Assembly (NCBI RefSeq): GCF_024171955.1 | Contig: NZ_JAMTCS010000012.1 | Location: forward strand, 62,001-126,000 | Length of the DNA: 64,000 bases | From: Promicromonospora thailandica | Lineage (GTDB): Bacteria; Actinomycetota; Actinomycetes; Actinomycetales; Cellulomonadaceae | Direction of reading: 5' to 3' | Shown: positions 44,531 through 52,811 of the stretch, in pieces | Layout: each line of letters opens with the position of its first letter | How positions within the stretch are numbered: position 1 is the stretch's first letter | Notes under the pieces: generated by a model | The model's database searches: none | What the model was told of the DNA's origin: nothing | What the model saw: only the letters and a program-made list of their open reading frames with translations | Position numbers and translations under genes: made by a program

Positions 44531-45474
44531 CGACCGCACCTTTCGGCGCCCGGCTGGACGACGTCGTCGTCCGCTTCGGCGCGAGCCACCGCATGCTGCC
44601 GAACGGTCTCCTGGCCCGGGACGAGGGCGGGACCGGCCTGGACGGCGCCTCGCTGACGATCCGGCCCGGCACCATCACCGGTGTGCTCGGCCGCAACGGC
44701 GCGGGCAAGACGACCCTGCTCTCGCTGCTGGCGGCGTTCACCCGGCCGACGAGCGGCACCGTGGTCGTGGGCCCGGAGGGCGCGCAGGAGGACCCGTGGG
44801 AGAACCCGTGGATCACCTCGGGCACGCAGCTCGTCCGGGAGAGCGGCGACCTGCTGAACGAGGAGAAGGTGCGCACCTCCCTCCGGTACTACGCCGACGT
44901 CCGGCCGGACTGGAGCGCCGAGACCGCCGAGCGGCTCCTGGACCTGTTCGAGGTGGACGTCCGCAAGAACCCGTCGGCCCTGTCCCGCGGCAAGCGGTCC
45001 GCGGTCGGCGCCACCATCGGCCTGGCCTCGCGCGCCCCGCTCACGATCTTCGACGAGGTCTACCTCGGCATGGACGCCCCCACGCGGTACGCGTTCTACG
45101 ACGAGCTCCTGGCCGACTACGCCGAGCACCCGCGCACCATCCTGCTGTCCAGCCACCTGGTCGAGGAGGTCGAGCGGCTGTTCGAGGACGTCGTGGTGGT
45201 CGACCGCGGGCGCGTGCTCCTGGCGGAGAGCGCCGAGCAGATGCGGGCGCGCGGCTTCAGCCTCACGGGCAGCCGGGACGCCGTCGAGCGGCTGACCGGT
45301 GGGCGGCGTGTGCTGCACCGCCAGCAGCTCGGCTCGACCGTGCAGGTCACGCTCGAGGGCGCGCTCGACGACGACGAGCGGGCCGCTGCCCGCCGGGCGG
45401 GCGTCGAGGTCGGCACCGTGCCGGTGCAGGACCTCTTCGTGCGCCTGACCGACCCGAGGAGCGTGACGTCATGA
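44527..45474 (+). CDS. ABC transporter ATP-binding protein (YtrB-like)
   Basis: 315 residues. Walker A GRNGAGKTT (about 55-63); the signature is degenerate (LSRGKRSAVGATIGLA), Walker B LTIFDEVYLGMD (Asp-Glu kept), H-loop SSHLVEEVERL. The unusual FDEVYLGMD Walker B is characteristic for YtrB-type ATPases. ATG 44527 overlaps the gntR stop. C-terminal 80 residues are a regulatory extension. Confidence 0.9.
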   Translation: MTTAPFGARLDDVVVRFGASHRMLPNGLLARDEGGTGLDGASLTIRPGTITGVLGRNGAGKTTLLSLLAAFTRPTSGTVVVGPEGAQEDPWENPWITSGTQLVRESGDLLNEEKVRTSLRYYADVRPDWSAETAERLLDLFEVDVRKNPSALSRGKRSAVGATIGLASRAPLTIFDEVYLGMDAPTRYAFYDELLADYAEHPRTILLSSHLVEEVERLFEDVVVVDRGRVLLAESAEQMRARGFSLTGSRDAVERLTGGRRVLHRQQLGSTVQVTLEGALDDDERAAARRAGVEVGTVPVQDLFVRLTDPRSVTS

Positions 45475-46265
45475 CGGCGACCCGCACGAGGGACACCGCC
45501 ACCGCGGCGGGAGACCGGGACGCGGCGGCGCACGCCGCCGACCGGCGTGCCGCCCGGGTCGCGTCCGGCGGCGCCGTGCGCGTCATCCGCACCATCGGCG
45601 GCTGGTACTGGCTGATCTTCTCGGTCGTCGCGGTGCTGATCAGCGTGCTGATGACCCGGTACGGCGACGGTCTGGACGGCGCGGTGCTCGACAGCCAGAT
45701 GGGTGGCTCGTCGCGCTGGGTGGTGCTGGTGCTCGGGATCATCGTCCCGGCCACCTACCTGCGGCTGCACCTCGCCGCGGGCGGCACCCGCAGGGCACTC
45801 GTCGCCGGCACGGTCCGGGGCGGGCTCCTGGGCGGGCTGGTGCTCGGCGGGTTCACCGCGGTCTACCTGACGGGCGAGCGCCTGCTGCTCGGTGCCATGG
45901 GCCAGACGTGGACGCGCGAGTTCGGGCCGCCGCTGGACGGCTGGGCCGGCATCGCCCTGACGGTGCTGACCGAGGCCGGCGTCGTCGGCACCTACTACCT
46001 CGTGGGCGCGACGATCGCGGCCGGGTACCGCTGCTACGGCGTGGTGCTCGGCACCCTGTACGCGGTCGTGGCCCTCGTCCCGGGGGCGGTGGTCGACCTC
46101 GCGACGCACACCGGGGCCACGGCGATCGTCGTCGGCCCCGGGAACCTGCCCGGGGGAGCGGGCGGCGTGCTGCTCGCCCTGGCCGGTCCGGTCGTCGCCG
46201 TCGCCCTGGCCACCTGGCTGTTCCGTCTACCGCTGCTGGCCGTCGCGGTGCGGCCGGCCGCCTGA
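45471..46265 (+). CDS. Membrane protein, probable permease of the YtrB-like transporter
   Basis: 264 residues with six hydrophobic helices after a charged N-terminus of about 45 residues. No signature for a known permease, but the position between two ATPase genes and translational overlap indicate that it works with the upstream ATPase. It is a paralogue of the next gene: both contain an AAGG(T/D)RR(A/S)L segment, a GERLL segment, and VDLAT(H/R)TG at the same relative positions. Confidence 0.75.
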   Translation: MTATRTRDTATAAGDRDAAAHAADRRAARVASGGAVRVIRTIGGWYWLIFSVVAVLISVLMTRYGDGLDGAVLDSQMGGSSRWVVLVLGIIVPATYLRLHLAAGGTRRALVAGTVRGGLLGGLVLGGFTAVYLTGERLLLGAMGQTWTREFGPPLDGWAGIALTVLTEAGVVGTYYLVGATIAAGYRCYGVVLGTLYAVVALVPGAVVDLATHTGATAIVVGPGNLPGGAGGVLLALAGPVVAVALATWLFRLPLLAVAVRPAA

Positions 46266-46275
46266 GGAGGCTCCC

Positions 46276-47085
46276 ATGTCCGCACCGACCGTCCCGGGGA
46301 CCGCCGCCACGACCCGGACCGCCCTGACCGCGGCGGCGCGCCGCCGCGGCGCCGCCGCCGTCACGGGCTGGATGCGCCGGGGAGCGCTCGTCGCCGGCGT
46401 CTGGTTCTGGGGGTTCTACGCGGTGTACGCCGTCGCGCTCATCCTGGGGAACGTCCTCGCGGGCAACGACCTGGAGACCAGCGCGCTCGACGTCACGCTC
46501 GGCGCGCAGCGCTGGGCCGTCGTCTGGATCGGCGTGGTCGCCGCCACGGCGCTGCTGCCCGTCCACGTGGCGGCGGGCGGCGACCGCCGCTCGCTGGCCG
46601 CGGGAGTGGTCCGCGGCGCCCTGCTGGTCGGCGGGGCGTACGGGGTGCTCGTCGTGCTGGCCCTCCTGGGCGAGCGGCTGCTGAGCACGTCGCTCGGGAT
46701 GACCTGGAGCCGGCTCGGCGCGCTGCCGTTCGACGAGCCCCTCGCGGTGCTCGGCACCGCGGTGGCCGAGGCCCTCGTCGTCACGACCTACATCCTGGTC
46801 GGCGCGTCCGTGGGCGCCGGCTTCATGCGGGCCAGGGCCTGGGGCACGCTCCTGATGATCCCGCTCCTGGTGCCCGCCGCCCTCGTCGACCTCGCCACCC
46901 GCACCGGCGTGGTCGGCACCGTCGCCAACGTCGAGCTGCGGCCCGACCTCGACCACGCCGTGGTCCTGGCCGCCGACGGCCTGGACACCACGCTGCTCGG
47001 CGTCGGCGGGGCCGCCCTCGCCGCGCTGCTCGCGGCCGCCGCCCTGCACGCCCTGCTGCGCACGGCGCCGGTGCGGCCGCGCTGA
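46276..47085 (+). CDS. Membrane protein paralogous to the preceding permease
   Basis: 269 residues with six hydrophobic helices. Shares VAAGGDRRSLAAGVVRGALL, LLGERLLSTSLGMTWSRLG and LVDLATRTG with the protein encoded just upstream, which shows tandem duplication and divergence. The two may form a heterodimer in one transporter. ATG 46276 follows GAGGAGG. Confidence 0.72.
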   Translation: MSAPTVPGTAATTRTALTAAARRRGAAAVTGWMRRGALVAGVWFWGFYAVYAVALILGNVLAGNDLETSALDVTLGAQRWAVVWIGVVAATALLPVHVAAGGDRRSLAAGVVRGALLVGGAYGVLVVLALLGERLLSTSLGMTWSRLGALPFDEPLAVLGTAVAEALVVTTYILVGASVGAGFMRARAWGTLLMIPLLVPAALVDLATRTGVVGTVANVELRPDLDHAVVLAADGLDTTLLGVGGAALAALLAAAALHALLRTAPVRPR

Positions 47086-47133
47086 CCACCCACCAGACCC
47101 GACCCGGACCACCCCAGACCCGAAGGAGCGACC

Positions 47134-48117
47134 ATGACGTCCCCAGTCGTCGAAGTCAGCCACCTGCGCAAGTCCTATCCCGGCGCCGGCCGCGGGGCAC
47201 CACCCCGCACCGCGGTCGCCGACGTCAGCCTCGAGGTCGCCCGCGGCGAGATCTTCGGCATCCTCGGCCCCAACGGCGCGGGCAAGACCACCACGGTCGA
47301 GTGCGTCGCCGGCCTGCGCCGCGCGGACGGCGGCACGGTGCGCCTCCTCGGGCGCGACCCGCAGGCGGACCCCATGTCCGTCCGCGAGCACGTCGGCATC
47401 CAGCTCCAGGAGGCCGCGCTGCACGACAAGATCACCGTCGGCGAGGCGCTCGACGTCTTCGGCTCGTTCTACGCGGAGCAGGCCGACCCCGCCGAGCTCC
47501 TGGACCTGCTCGACCTCACCGCGCACCGCGACCAGCAGTTCGGCAAGCTCTCGGGCGGCCAGAAGCAGCGGCTGTCCATCGCCCTCGCGCTGGTCGGCAA
47601 GCCGCAGGTCGCCATCCTCGACGAGCTGACCACCGGGCTCGACCCGGCCGCCCGGCGTGCCACCTGGGACCTCGTCGAACGTGTCCGCGACTCCGGCGTG
47701 ACCGTGCTGCTCGTCACCCACTTCATGGAGGAGGCCGAGCGGCTCTGCGACCGGCTCGTCGTGATCGACGGCGGCCGCGTCGTCGCCCAGGGCACCCCCG
47801 CGTCCCTCATCGAGGGCCTCGAGGGCCACCGCGGGGTGCGCCTCCGGTTCGCGGACGGCGCGGCCCGCGGCCGGGCGCTCGCGCTCCTCACGGCCCTCGC
47901 CGAGCAGGACGACGACGTGGCCGCCGCCACCACCGCCGGCGACGAGATCGAGGTGACGGGCACCCGCACCGTGCTCTTCGCCGTGGTGCAGGCGCTCGCG
48001 GCCGCCGCCGTCGTCCCCGACGACGTGCGGACCGTCGAACGCACGCTGGAGGACGTGTTCGTGCAGGTGACCGGCCGGGAGTACCGGGCAGAGGAGAACG
48101 AGGAGGTGACGGTATGA
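47134..48117 (+). CDS. ABC transporter ATP-binding protein (drug-export type)
   Basis: 327 residues. Walker A GPNGAGKTT (about 47-55), Q-loop GIQLQEAAL, signature LSGGQKQRLSIALAL, Walker B VAILDELTTGLD, H-loop VTHFMEEAERL. C-terminal domain with VTGREYRAEENEE tail. ATG 47134 with GAAGGAG upstream. Overlaps the permease gene by four bases. Second ATPase in the GntR-controlled cluster. Confidence 0.93.
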   Translation: MTSPVVEVSHLRKSYPGAGRGAPPRTAVADVSLEVARGEIFGILGPNGAGKTTTVECVAGLRRADGGTVRLLGRDPQADPMSVREHVGIQLQEAALHDKITVGEALDVFGSFYAEQADPAELLDLLDLTAHRDQQFGKLSGGQKQRLSIALALVGKPQVAILDELTTGLDPAARRATWDLVERVRDSGVTVLLVTHFMEEAERLCDRLVVIDGGRVVAQGTPASLIEGLEGHRGVRLRFADGAARGRALALLTALAEQDDDVAAATTAGDEIEVTGTRTVLFAVVQALAAAAVVPDDVRTVERTLEDVFVQVTGREYRAEENEEVTV

Positions 48118-48923
48118 GTGCCGTCGAGACCGTGCGCGCCCCAGGCGCCGTCCGCGCGCGGCGGGTGCGGGGCTTCGGCACCCTGCTCGCCACCGAGCTC
48201 AAGGTCTGGCTGCGGGACCCGACCGCCGTCTTCTTCGCGCTCGTCTTCCCCACGGCGCTCCTGCTCGGCCTCGGCCTCGCGGTGCCCGCGTTCTCCGACC
48301 CGATGGTCGAGGCGCCGCCGCCGTGGAACACCGCCCCCGGGATCACCAGCTACCTGCCGACCATCATCGCCCTCGCGGTGGGCACCATCGCGCTGACCAC
48401 CATGCCGGTGCAGTTCGCCACGTTCCGCGAGAAGGGCGTGCTCAAGCGGCTGTCGACCACGCCCATGCCGCCGCAGAACCTCATCGGCGCGCACATGGTG
48501 ATCAACGTGCTCGCGCTGATCGTCTCCGCCGGCGCGTCCGTGGTCGGCGCCCTGACGGTGCTCGGCGTCCCGATGGCCGCCGACCCGTTCACGGTGCTCC
48601 TCGTGCTCGTGCTGTCCACCACCGCGATGTTCTCGCTCGGGCTGCTCGTCGCCGCCCGCGCCGAGAAGGGCACCACCGCCTCCGGGCTCGGGATGCTCAT
48701 CTACTTCCCGTCCCTCATGTTCTCCGGCGTGTGGGTGCCCCTGTCCGTCATGCCGGACTGGATGCAGACCATCGGGCTGTACCTGCCGCTCGGCGCCGCG
48801 GCCCAGGGCCTGACGGTCGGCTGGTTCGGCACCGACGGCTTCCCGCTCGCCCAGGTGCTCGTGCTCGCCGCCTGGACCCTCGTGCTCTTCCCGCTCGGGG
48901 TGCGGCTCTTCCGCTGGAGCTGA
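48114..48923 (+). CDS. ABC-2-type permease
   Basis: 269 residues with six hydrophobic helices. ELKVWLRDPTAVFFALVFPT at the start and FREKGVLKRLSTTPMPPQNLIGAHM are hallmarks of ABC-2 exporters; MFSGVWVPLSVMP is the usual last-loop motif. Works with the ATPase encoded immediately upstream. A drug, lipid or peptide could be the cargo. Confidence 0.92.
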   Translation: MSAVETVRAPGAVRARRVRGFGTLLATELKVWLRDPTAVFFALVFPTALLLGLGLAVPAFSDPMVEAPPPWNTAPGITSYLPTIIALAVGTIALTTMPVQFATFREKGVLKRLSTTPMPPQNLIGAHMVINVLALIVSAGASVVGALTVLGVPMAADPFTVLLVLVLSTTAMFSLGLLVAARAEKGTTASGLGMLIYFPSLMFSGVWVPLSVMPDWMQTIGLYLPLGAAAQGLTVGWFGTDGFPLAQVLVLAAWTLVLFPLGVRLFRWS

Positions 48924-48933
48924 CCACCTGACG

Positions 48934-48965
48934 GACCCGGCCCAGGTTTTCACCCGGGCCGGGTC
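48934..48965 (+). terminator. Stem-loop ending the ABC cassette
   Basis: GACCCGGCCC (48934-48943) and GGGCCGGGTC (48956-48965) form a perfect 10-bp stem with a 12-base loop that includes TTTT. No U-run after it. It lies between the permease stop and the next gene. Confidence 0.65.
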
Positions 48966-49000
48966 TACGGTGTCCCCGCACACGAGCGAGGGGGACGACA

Positions 49001-49948
49001 GTGGGAACGTTGCGGAAGATCGCCGAGCTGGCCGGACGCTGGTTCGCCGTCCTGGTACTGCTCGGCGGGATCGCGGGCCTCGTCGCGCCCGACCAGCTCG
49101 CGCCGCTCGCGGCCCACATCCCGCTCTTCCTCGGCGTCGTCATGTTCGGCATGGGGCTCACGCTGCGCGGCGGCGACTTCGCGCTGGTCGCCCGGCGCCC
49201 CTGGGCCGTGCTCATCGGCGTCACCGCGCAGTTCGTCATCATGCCGCTGCTCGCCTGGGCCGTCGGCGGGCTGTACGGCCTCACCGGCATGGCGCTGCTC
49301 GGGATGATCCTCGTCGGCGCCGCCCCCGGCGGCACCGCCTCGAACGTCATCGTCTACCTCGGCAAGGGTGACACCGCCCTCTCCGTGACCATGACCGCCA
49401 TCTCGACCCTGCTCGCCCCCTTCCTCACGCCGCTGCTCATCCTCTGGCTCGCCGACGAGACCCTCGACGTCGGGTTCGCCGACCTGTTCGGCTCCATCGT
49501 CCAGGTGGTGCTCGTACCCGTCGTCGCGGGCCTCGTGATCCGCGCCCTCGCGGGGCGGTACGTCGAGCGCGTCCTGCCGTACCTGCCCCTCGTCTCCGTG
49601 GGCGGCATCGTCCTGGTCGTGCTCGGCGTCGTCGCCGCCAACGCCGCCACCGTGCTCTCCACCGGGCTGCTGCTGGCGCTCGCGGTGGTCACGCACAACC
49701 TGCTCGGCCTGCTGCTCGGCTACGGCACGGCCAGGGCGGCCCGGCTCGACCGGGCCGCGCGCCGGGCCGTGAGCATCGAGGTCGGCATGCAGAACTCGGG
49801 CCTCGCCGCGAGCCTCGCGGCCACGCACTTCACACCCGCGGCGGCCCTTCCGGCCGCGCTGTTCTCGGTGTGGCACAACCTCTCCGGAGCCGCCCTCGCG
49901 ACGTGGTGGGCACGGCGCTCCACAACGGGCTCCGCCACGACGCGATGA
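49001..49948 (+). CDS. BASS-family (bile acid:sodium symporter-like) transporter
   Basis: 315 residues with nine to ten hydrophobic helices. MFGMGLTLRGGDFALVARRPW, GAAPGGTASNVIVYLGKGD and EVGMQNSGLAASLA are the conserved sodium- and substrate-binding stretches of the bacterial PanS/YocS group. Members import keto acids such as ketopantoate or related organic anions with Na+. GTG 49001. Substrate not decidable. Confidence 0.9.
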   Translation: MGTLRKIAELAGRWFAVLVLLGGIAGLVAPDQLAPLAAHIPLFLGVVMFGMGLTLRGGDFALVARRPWAVLIGVTAQFVIMPLLAWAVGGLYGLTGMALLGMILVGAAPGGTASNVIVYLGKGDTALSVTMTAISTLLAPFLTPLLILWLADETLDVGFADLFGSIVQVVLVPVVAGLVIRALAGRYVERVLPYLPLVSVGGIVLVVLGVVAANAATVLSTGLLLALAVVTHNLLGLLLGYGTARAARLDRAARRAVSIEVGMQNSGLAASLAATHFTPAAALPAALFSVWHNLSGAALATWWARRSTTGSATTR

Positions 49949-49967
49949 TTGCCTCTACCCTCATGTC

Positions 49968-50699
49968 ATGAAGCCGTTTCTGCTGCTCGCGACGCGTGCG
50001 GAGGACCTCGCCGCGGACGGTGAGTACGAGGCGTTCTGCCGCTACGGCGGGCTCGAGCCGGAGCAGCTGCACCGCGTGCGCCTCGAGCGCGACCCGCTGC
50101 CCGCCGTCGACCTGGACGACTACTCCGGCGTGCTCGTGGGCGGCGGCCCGTTCAACTCCTCGGACCCCGAGGAGGCGAAGGGCCCGGCCCAGCGGCGCGT
50201 CGAGGCGGAGCTGAAGGCCCTGCTCGACGAGATCGTCGCGCGCGACTTCCCGTTCCTCGGCGCCTGCTACGGCGTCGGCACGCTGGGCGCGCACCAGGGC
50301 GCGGTGATCGACTCGACCTACGCCGAGCCCGTGGGCCCGGTCGCGGTCGAGCTGACGCCGGACGCGGCGGCCGACCCGCTGCTGGCCGGCCTGCCGCAGA
50401 GCTTCTCCGCATACGTGGGCCACAAGGAGGCCGTGCGGAAGCTGCCGGACAGCGCGGTGCTGCTCGCGTCGTCGGCCGGCTGCCCCGTGCAGATGTTCCG
50501 GGTGGGCCGCAACCTGTACGCCACGCAGTTCCACCCCGAGCTGGACGCTGCCGGGATCGCCCAGCGCGTCGAGATCTACCGGGACTACGGCTACTTCCCG
50601 CCCGAGGAGGCGGACCAGGTGATCGAGCGGTGCACGGCGGTCGAGGTGACCGAGCCGATGCGCATCATGCGCGCCTTCGTGGAGCGGTACGCCCGGTGA
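49968..50699 (+). CDS. Class I glutamine amidotransferase-like protein
   Basis: 243 residues. Nucleophile Cys100 in FPFLGACYGVG; oxyanion-type GGGPFNSSDPEE; catalytic His-Glu pair in TQFHPELD. No synthetase partner domain and no partner gene beside it, so it is a stand-alone GATase1 of the GuaA-like group that may hydrolyse gamma-glutamyl compounds. ATG 49968. Ends about 70 bp before the aroG leader. Confidence 0.87.
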   Translation: MKPFLLLATRAEDLAADGEYEAFCRYGGLEPEQLHRVRLERDPLPAVDLDDYSGVLVGGGPFNSSDPEEAKGPAQRRVEAELKALLDEIVARDFPFLGACYGVGTLGAHQGAVIDSTYAEPVGPVAVELTPDAAADPLLAGLPQSFSAYVGHKEAVRKLPDSAVLLASSAGCPVQMFRVGRNLYATQFHPELDAAGIAQRVEIYRDYGYFPPEEADQVIERCTAVEVTEPMRIMRAFVERYAR

Positions 50700-50767
50700 C
50701 GGGCTGTGACCGACCGCATCGTGGGAACCGGTGGACAGCCGCCGGGGGTGGGGCTACCGTTTTGGCC

Positions 50768-50833
50768 GTGGACATCCGTTGGTATTGGCGCTTTACGTCG
50801 GCTCCTGGTGGAGCCCGGCGGGCGCGCGCCTGA
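50768..50833 (+). CDS. Aromatic leader peptide of the DAHP synthase attenuator
   Basis: 21-codon ORF from GTG 50768: (M)DIRWYWRFTSAPGGARRARA. The run W-Y-W-R-F places all three aromatic amino acids within five codons, which is what a leader peptide sensing Trp, Tyr and Phe charging would need. It lies 158 bp upstream of the DAHP synthase start and is followed by alternative RNA hairpins and a terminator. No clear ribosome site, so leaderless initiation is possible. Confidence 0.75.
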   Translation: MDIRWYWRFTSAPGGARRARA

Positions 50834-50893
50834 CCAACTTTCCACCCGGAGCCAGGGCCTGGGACGCCGATCGCGTCCAGGCCCTTCGTCTTT
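50800..50893 (+). promoter_or_regulatory. Transcription attenuator (alternative hairpins plus terminator)
   Basis: Segment 50800-50811 (GGCTCCTGGTGG) can pair locally with GGAGCC at 50810-50815, or with CCACCCGGAGCC at 50842-50853 (11 of 12 positions). The latter ends where the terminator begins: AGGGCCTGGGACGC (50854-50867, one bulged G) pairs with GCGTCCAGGCCCT (50873-50885) and is followed by TCGTCTTT. Ribosome stalling on the aromatic codons would change which pairing forms. Exact exclusivity needs an RNA fold. Confidence 0.7.
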
Positions 50894-50990
50894 ACCAGAC
50901 GGGCCGCTCCGGACCAGGAGTCGGTGGCGGGCCGTCCGGTTCCTCGAACCAGATAGCACCGAACCCCGCCGACCAGGAGTCCCGATCCCG

Positions 50991-52100
50991 ATGAGCATCA
51001 CCCCCGCGGAACCCAGCACCGAGGCGACCGACCTCGGAACCCGCACCTCCGACCTGCGCATCCGCGCGCTCGACCCGCTGCCCGCGCCGAACGCCCTGCT
51101 GGCGTCGATGCCGCTCGGCACCGCGCGCAGCGACCTCGTGACGACGTCGCGCCGCGAGGTGCGCGACGTGCTGACCGGTGAGGACGACCGCCTGCTGACG
51201 ATCGTCGGCCCGTGCTCGGTGCACGACCCGGTCGCCGCGCTCGACTACGCCTCCCGGCTCGCCACGCTCCGGCGCGAGCTGTCCGACGACCTGGTCGTGG
51301 TCATGCGGGTGTACTTCGAGAAGCCACGCACCACGGTGGGCTGGAAGGGTCTCATCAACGACCCGCACCTGGACGGCTCGCACGACGTGACCCGCGGCCT
51401 GAGCCTGGCCCGTGAGGTGCTGCTCGGCGTGCTGGACGCCGGCGTCCCCGCCGCCGCCGAGTTCCTGGAGCCCACCAGCCCGCAGTACATCGCGGACGCC
51501 GTGACCTGGGGCGCCATCGGGGCGCGCAACGCCGAGTCGCAGGTGCACCGCCAGCTCGCCTCGGGCCTGTCGATGCCGGTCGGGTTCAAGAACGCGACCG
51601 ACGGTGACGTGCAGATCGCGGTGGACGGCTGCATCACCGCCGCGAGCGAGCACACGTTCTTCGGGGCCGACGGCGAGGGCCGGGCCGCCGCCGTCGAGAC
51701 CACAGGCAACCCGGACTGCCACGTCATCCTGCGCGGCGGCCGTTCCGGCCCCAACTACAGCCAGGAGGACGTCGCGGCGGCCCTGCGCGTCGCCCGCACC
51801 TCGGGCCTCGAGGGCGCCGCGGCGAACGGTGTCATCGTGGACGCCAGCCACGGCAACTCCGGCAAGGACCACGTGCGCCAGGCCGCCGTCGTGCACGAGA
51901 TCGCGAACCGCATCGCGGACGGCGAGCACGGCATCACCGGGCTCATGATGGAGAGCTTCCTCGTGGCCGGGGCGCAGAAGCCGGCCCCGCTGCCCGAGCT
52001 CACCTACGGCCAGTCGGTCACCGACGCGTGCATGGACTGGGACACCACGGAGGACCTGCTCCGCGACCTGGCGAAGGCCGTGCGGGAGCGGCGCGGCTGA
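50991..52100 (+). CDS. aroG: 3-deoxy-7-phosphoheptulonate (DAHP) synthase, class I (AroF/AroG type)
   Basis: 369 residues. TIVGPCSVHDPVAALDYA, MRVYFEKPRTTVGWKGLINDP, EFLEPTSPQYIAD, SGLSMPVGFKNATDG, HVILRGGRSGPNY and VDASHGNSGKDH are the family motifs; the metal ligands Cys (GPCSVHD), His (DASHGN) and Glu are present. It joins PEP and erythrose-4-phosphate to enter the shikimate pathway. Many actinobacteria use a class II enzyme; this E. coli-type one is regulated here by an aromatic leader attenuator. ATG 50991 follows CAGGAG about 17 bp upstream. Confidence 0.95.
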   Translation: MSITPAEPSTEATDLGTRTSDLRIRALDPLPAPNALLASMPLGTARSDLVTTSRREVRDVLTGEDDRLLTIVGPCSVHDPVAALDYASRLATLRRELSDDLVVVMRVYFEKPRTTVGWKGLINDPHLDGSHDVTRGLSLAREVLLGVLDAGVPAAAEFLEPTSPQYIADAVTWGAIGARNAESQVHRQLASGLSMPVGFKNATDGDVQIAVDGCITAASEHTFFGADGEGRAAAVETTGNPDCHVILRGGRSGPNYSQEDVAAALRVARTSGLEGAAANGVIVDASHGNSGKDHVRQAAVVHEIANRIADGEHGITGLMMESFLVAGAQKPAPLPELTYGQSVTDACMDWDTTEDLLRDLAKAVRERRG

Positions 52101-52136
52101 GCACCGCTCGTCTCGCCGGCCCCTACGCTCGGGCCC

Positions 52137-52781
52137 ATGACCGACGTGCGGGCTGACGAGACCACCGCTGACGACACGCAGGACGCACCGGCCGCGGCCC
52201 GGCGCACACGACGAGGGCGCTGGGTCGCGGCCGTCGTCGTGCTCGGCCTGCTGCTGGTCGCCGCCTGGCAGGCCGCGGCCCGGACGTCACGGGTCGAGCC
52301 GGGCGGGGTGGCGCAGGTCAGCGGCGGCCTCGCGCTGCCGGACTGCGTGCCGTCCGGGAACCTGTGGGCGGCGTTCGACGACGACGAGGAGGTCCTGGCG
52401 GCACAGACGATCCGGAACCCGTCGCCCTGGCCGGTCACGGTGTCGACCGGTGACTCCGAGGCCTACCTGCTCGAACCGAGGAGCGACGACCAGGACGAGC
52501 AGGGCTCGATCACCAGTGCCTCGGGCGGCGTGCCGGACGCGGCCCGGGAGTCCGTCGTCGTGCCCGGGGGTCAGGAGGCCACCCTGTGGATCCACAACCC
52601 CCAGCGCGGCGTGCCTCCCGGCTCGATCTGGTACACGTACGACGGTGTCAGCCTGACCGTCCGTGCCCTCGGCATCGAGCGCGAGGTCTGGGTGCCGTTC
52701 TCCGCGGGCGTGCTGCAGGTGGGCGGCTCGCAGGACAGCGCGGTGCTGAGCGAGGCCCTGGAGGGTGCCTGCGCGGGCTGA
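52137..52781 (+). CDS. Membrane-anchored protein of unknown function
   Basis: 214 residues: acidic/basic N-terminal 28 residues, one membrane helix (about 29-47), then an extracytoplasmic beta-rich part with two cysteines (LPDCVPSG and the last GACAG). NPSPWPVTVSTGD and VPPGSIWYTYDG hint at a beta-sandwich. No known family recognised. Follows aroG by 36 bp and may be its operon partner by position only. Confidence 0.65.
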   Translation: MTDVRADETTADDTQDAPAAARRTRRGRWVAAVVVLGLLLVAAWQAAARTSRVEPGGVAQVSGGLALPDCVPSGNLWAAFDDDEEVLAAQTIRNPSPWPVTVSTGDSEAYLLEPRSDDQDEQGSITSASGGVPDAARESVVVPGGQEATLWIHNPQRGVPPGSIWYTYDGVSLTVRALGIEREVWVPFSAGVLQVGGSQDSAVLSEALEGACAG

Positions 52782-52811
52782 GCGGGTCCGGCCCAGCCCG
52801 CGGTCACGTCG

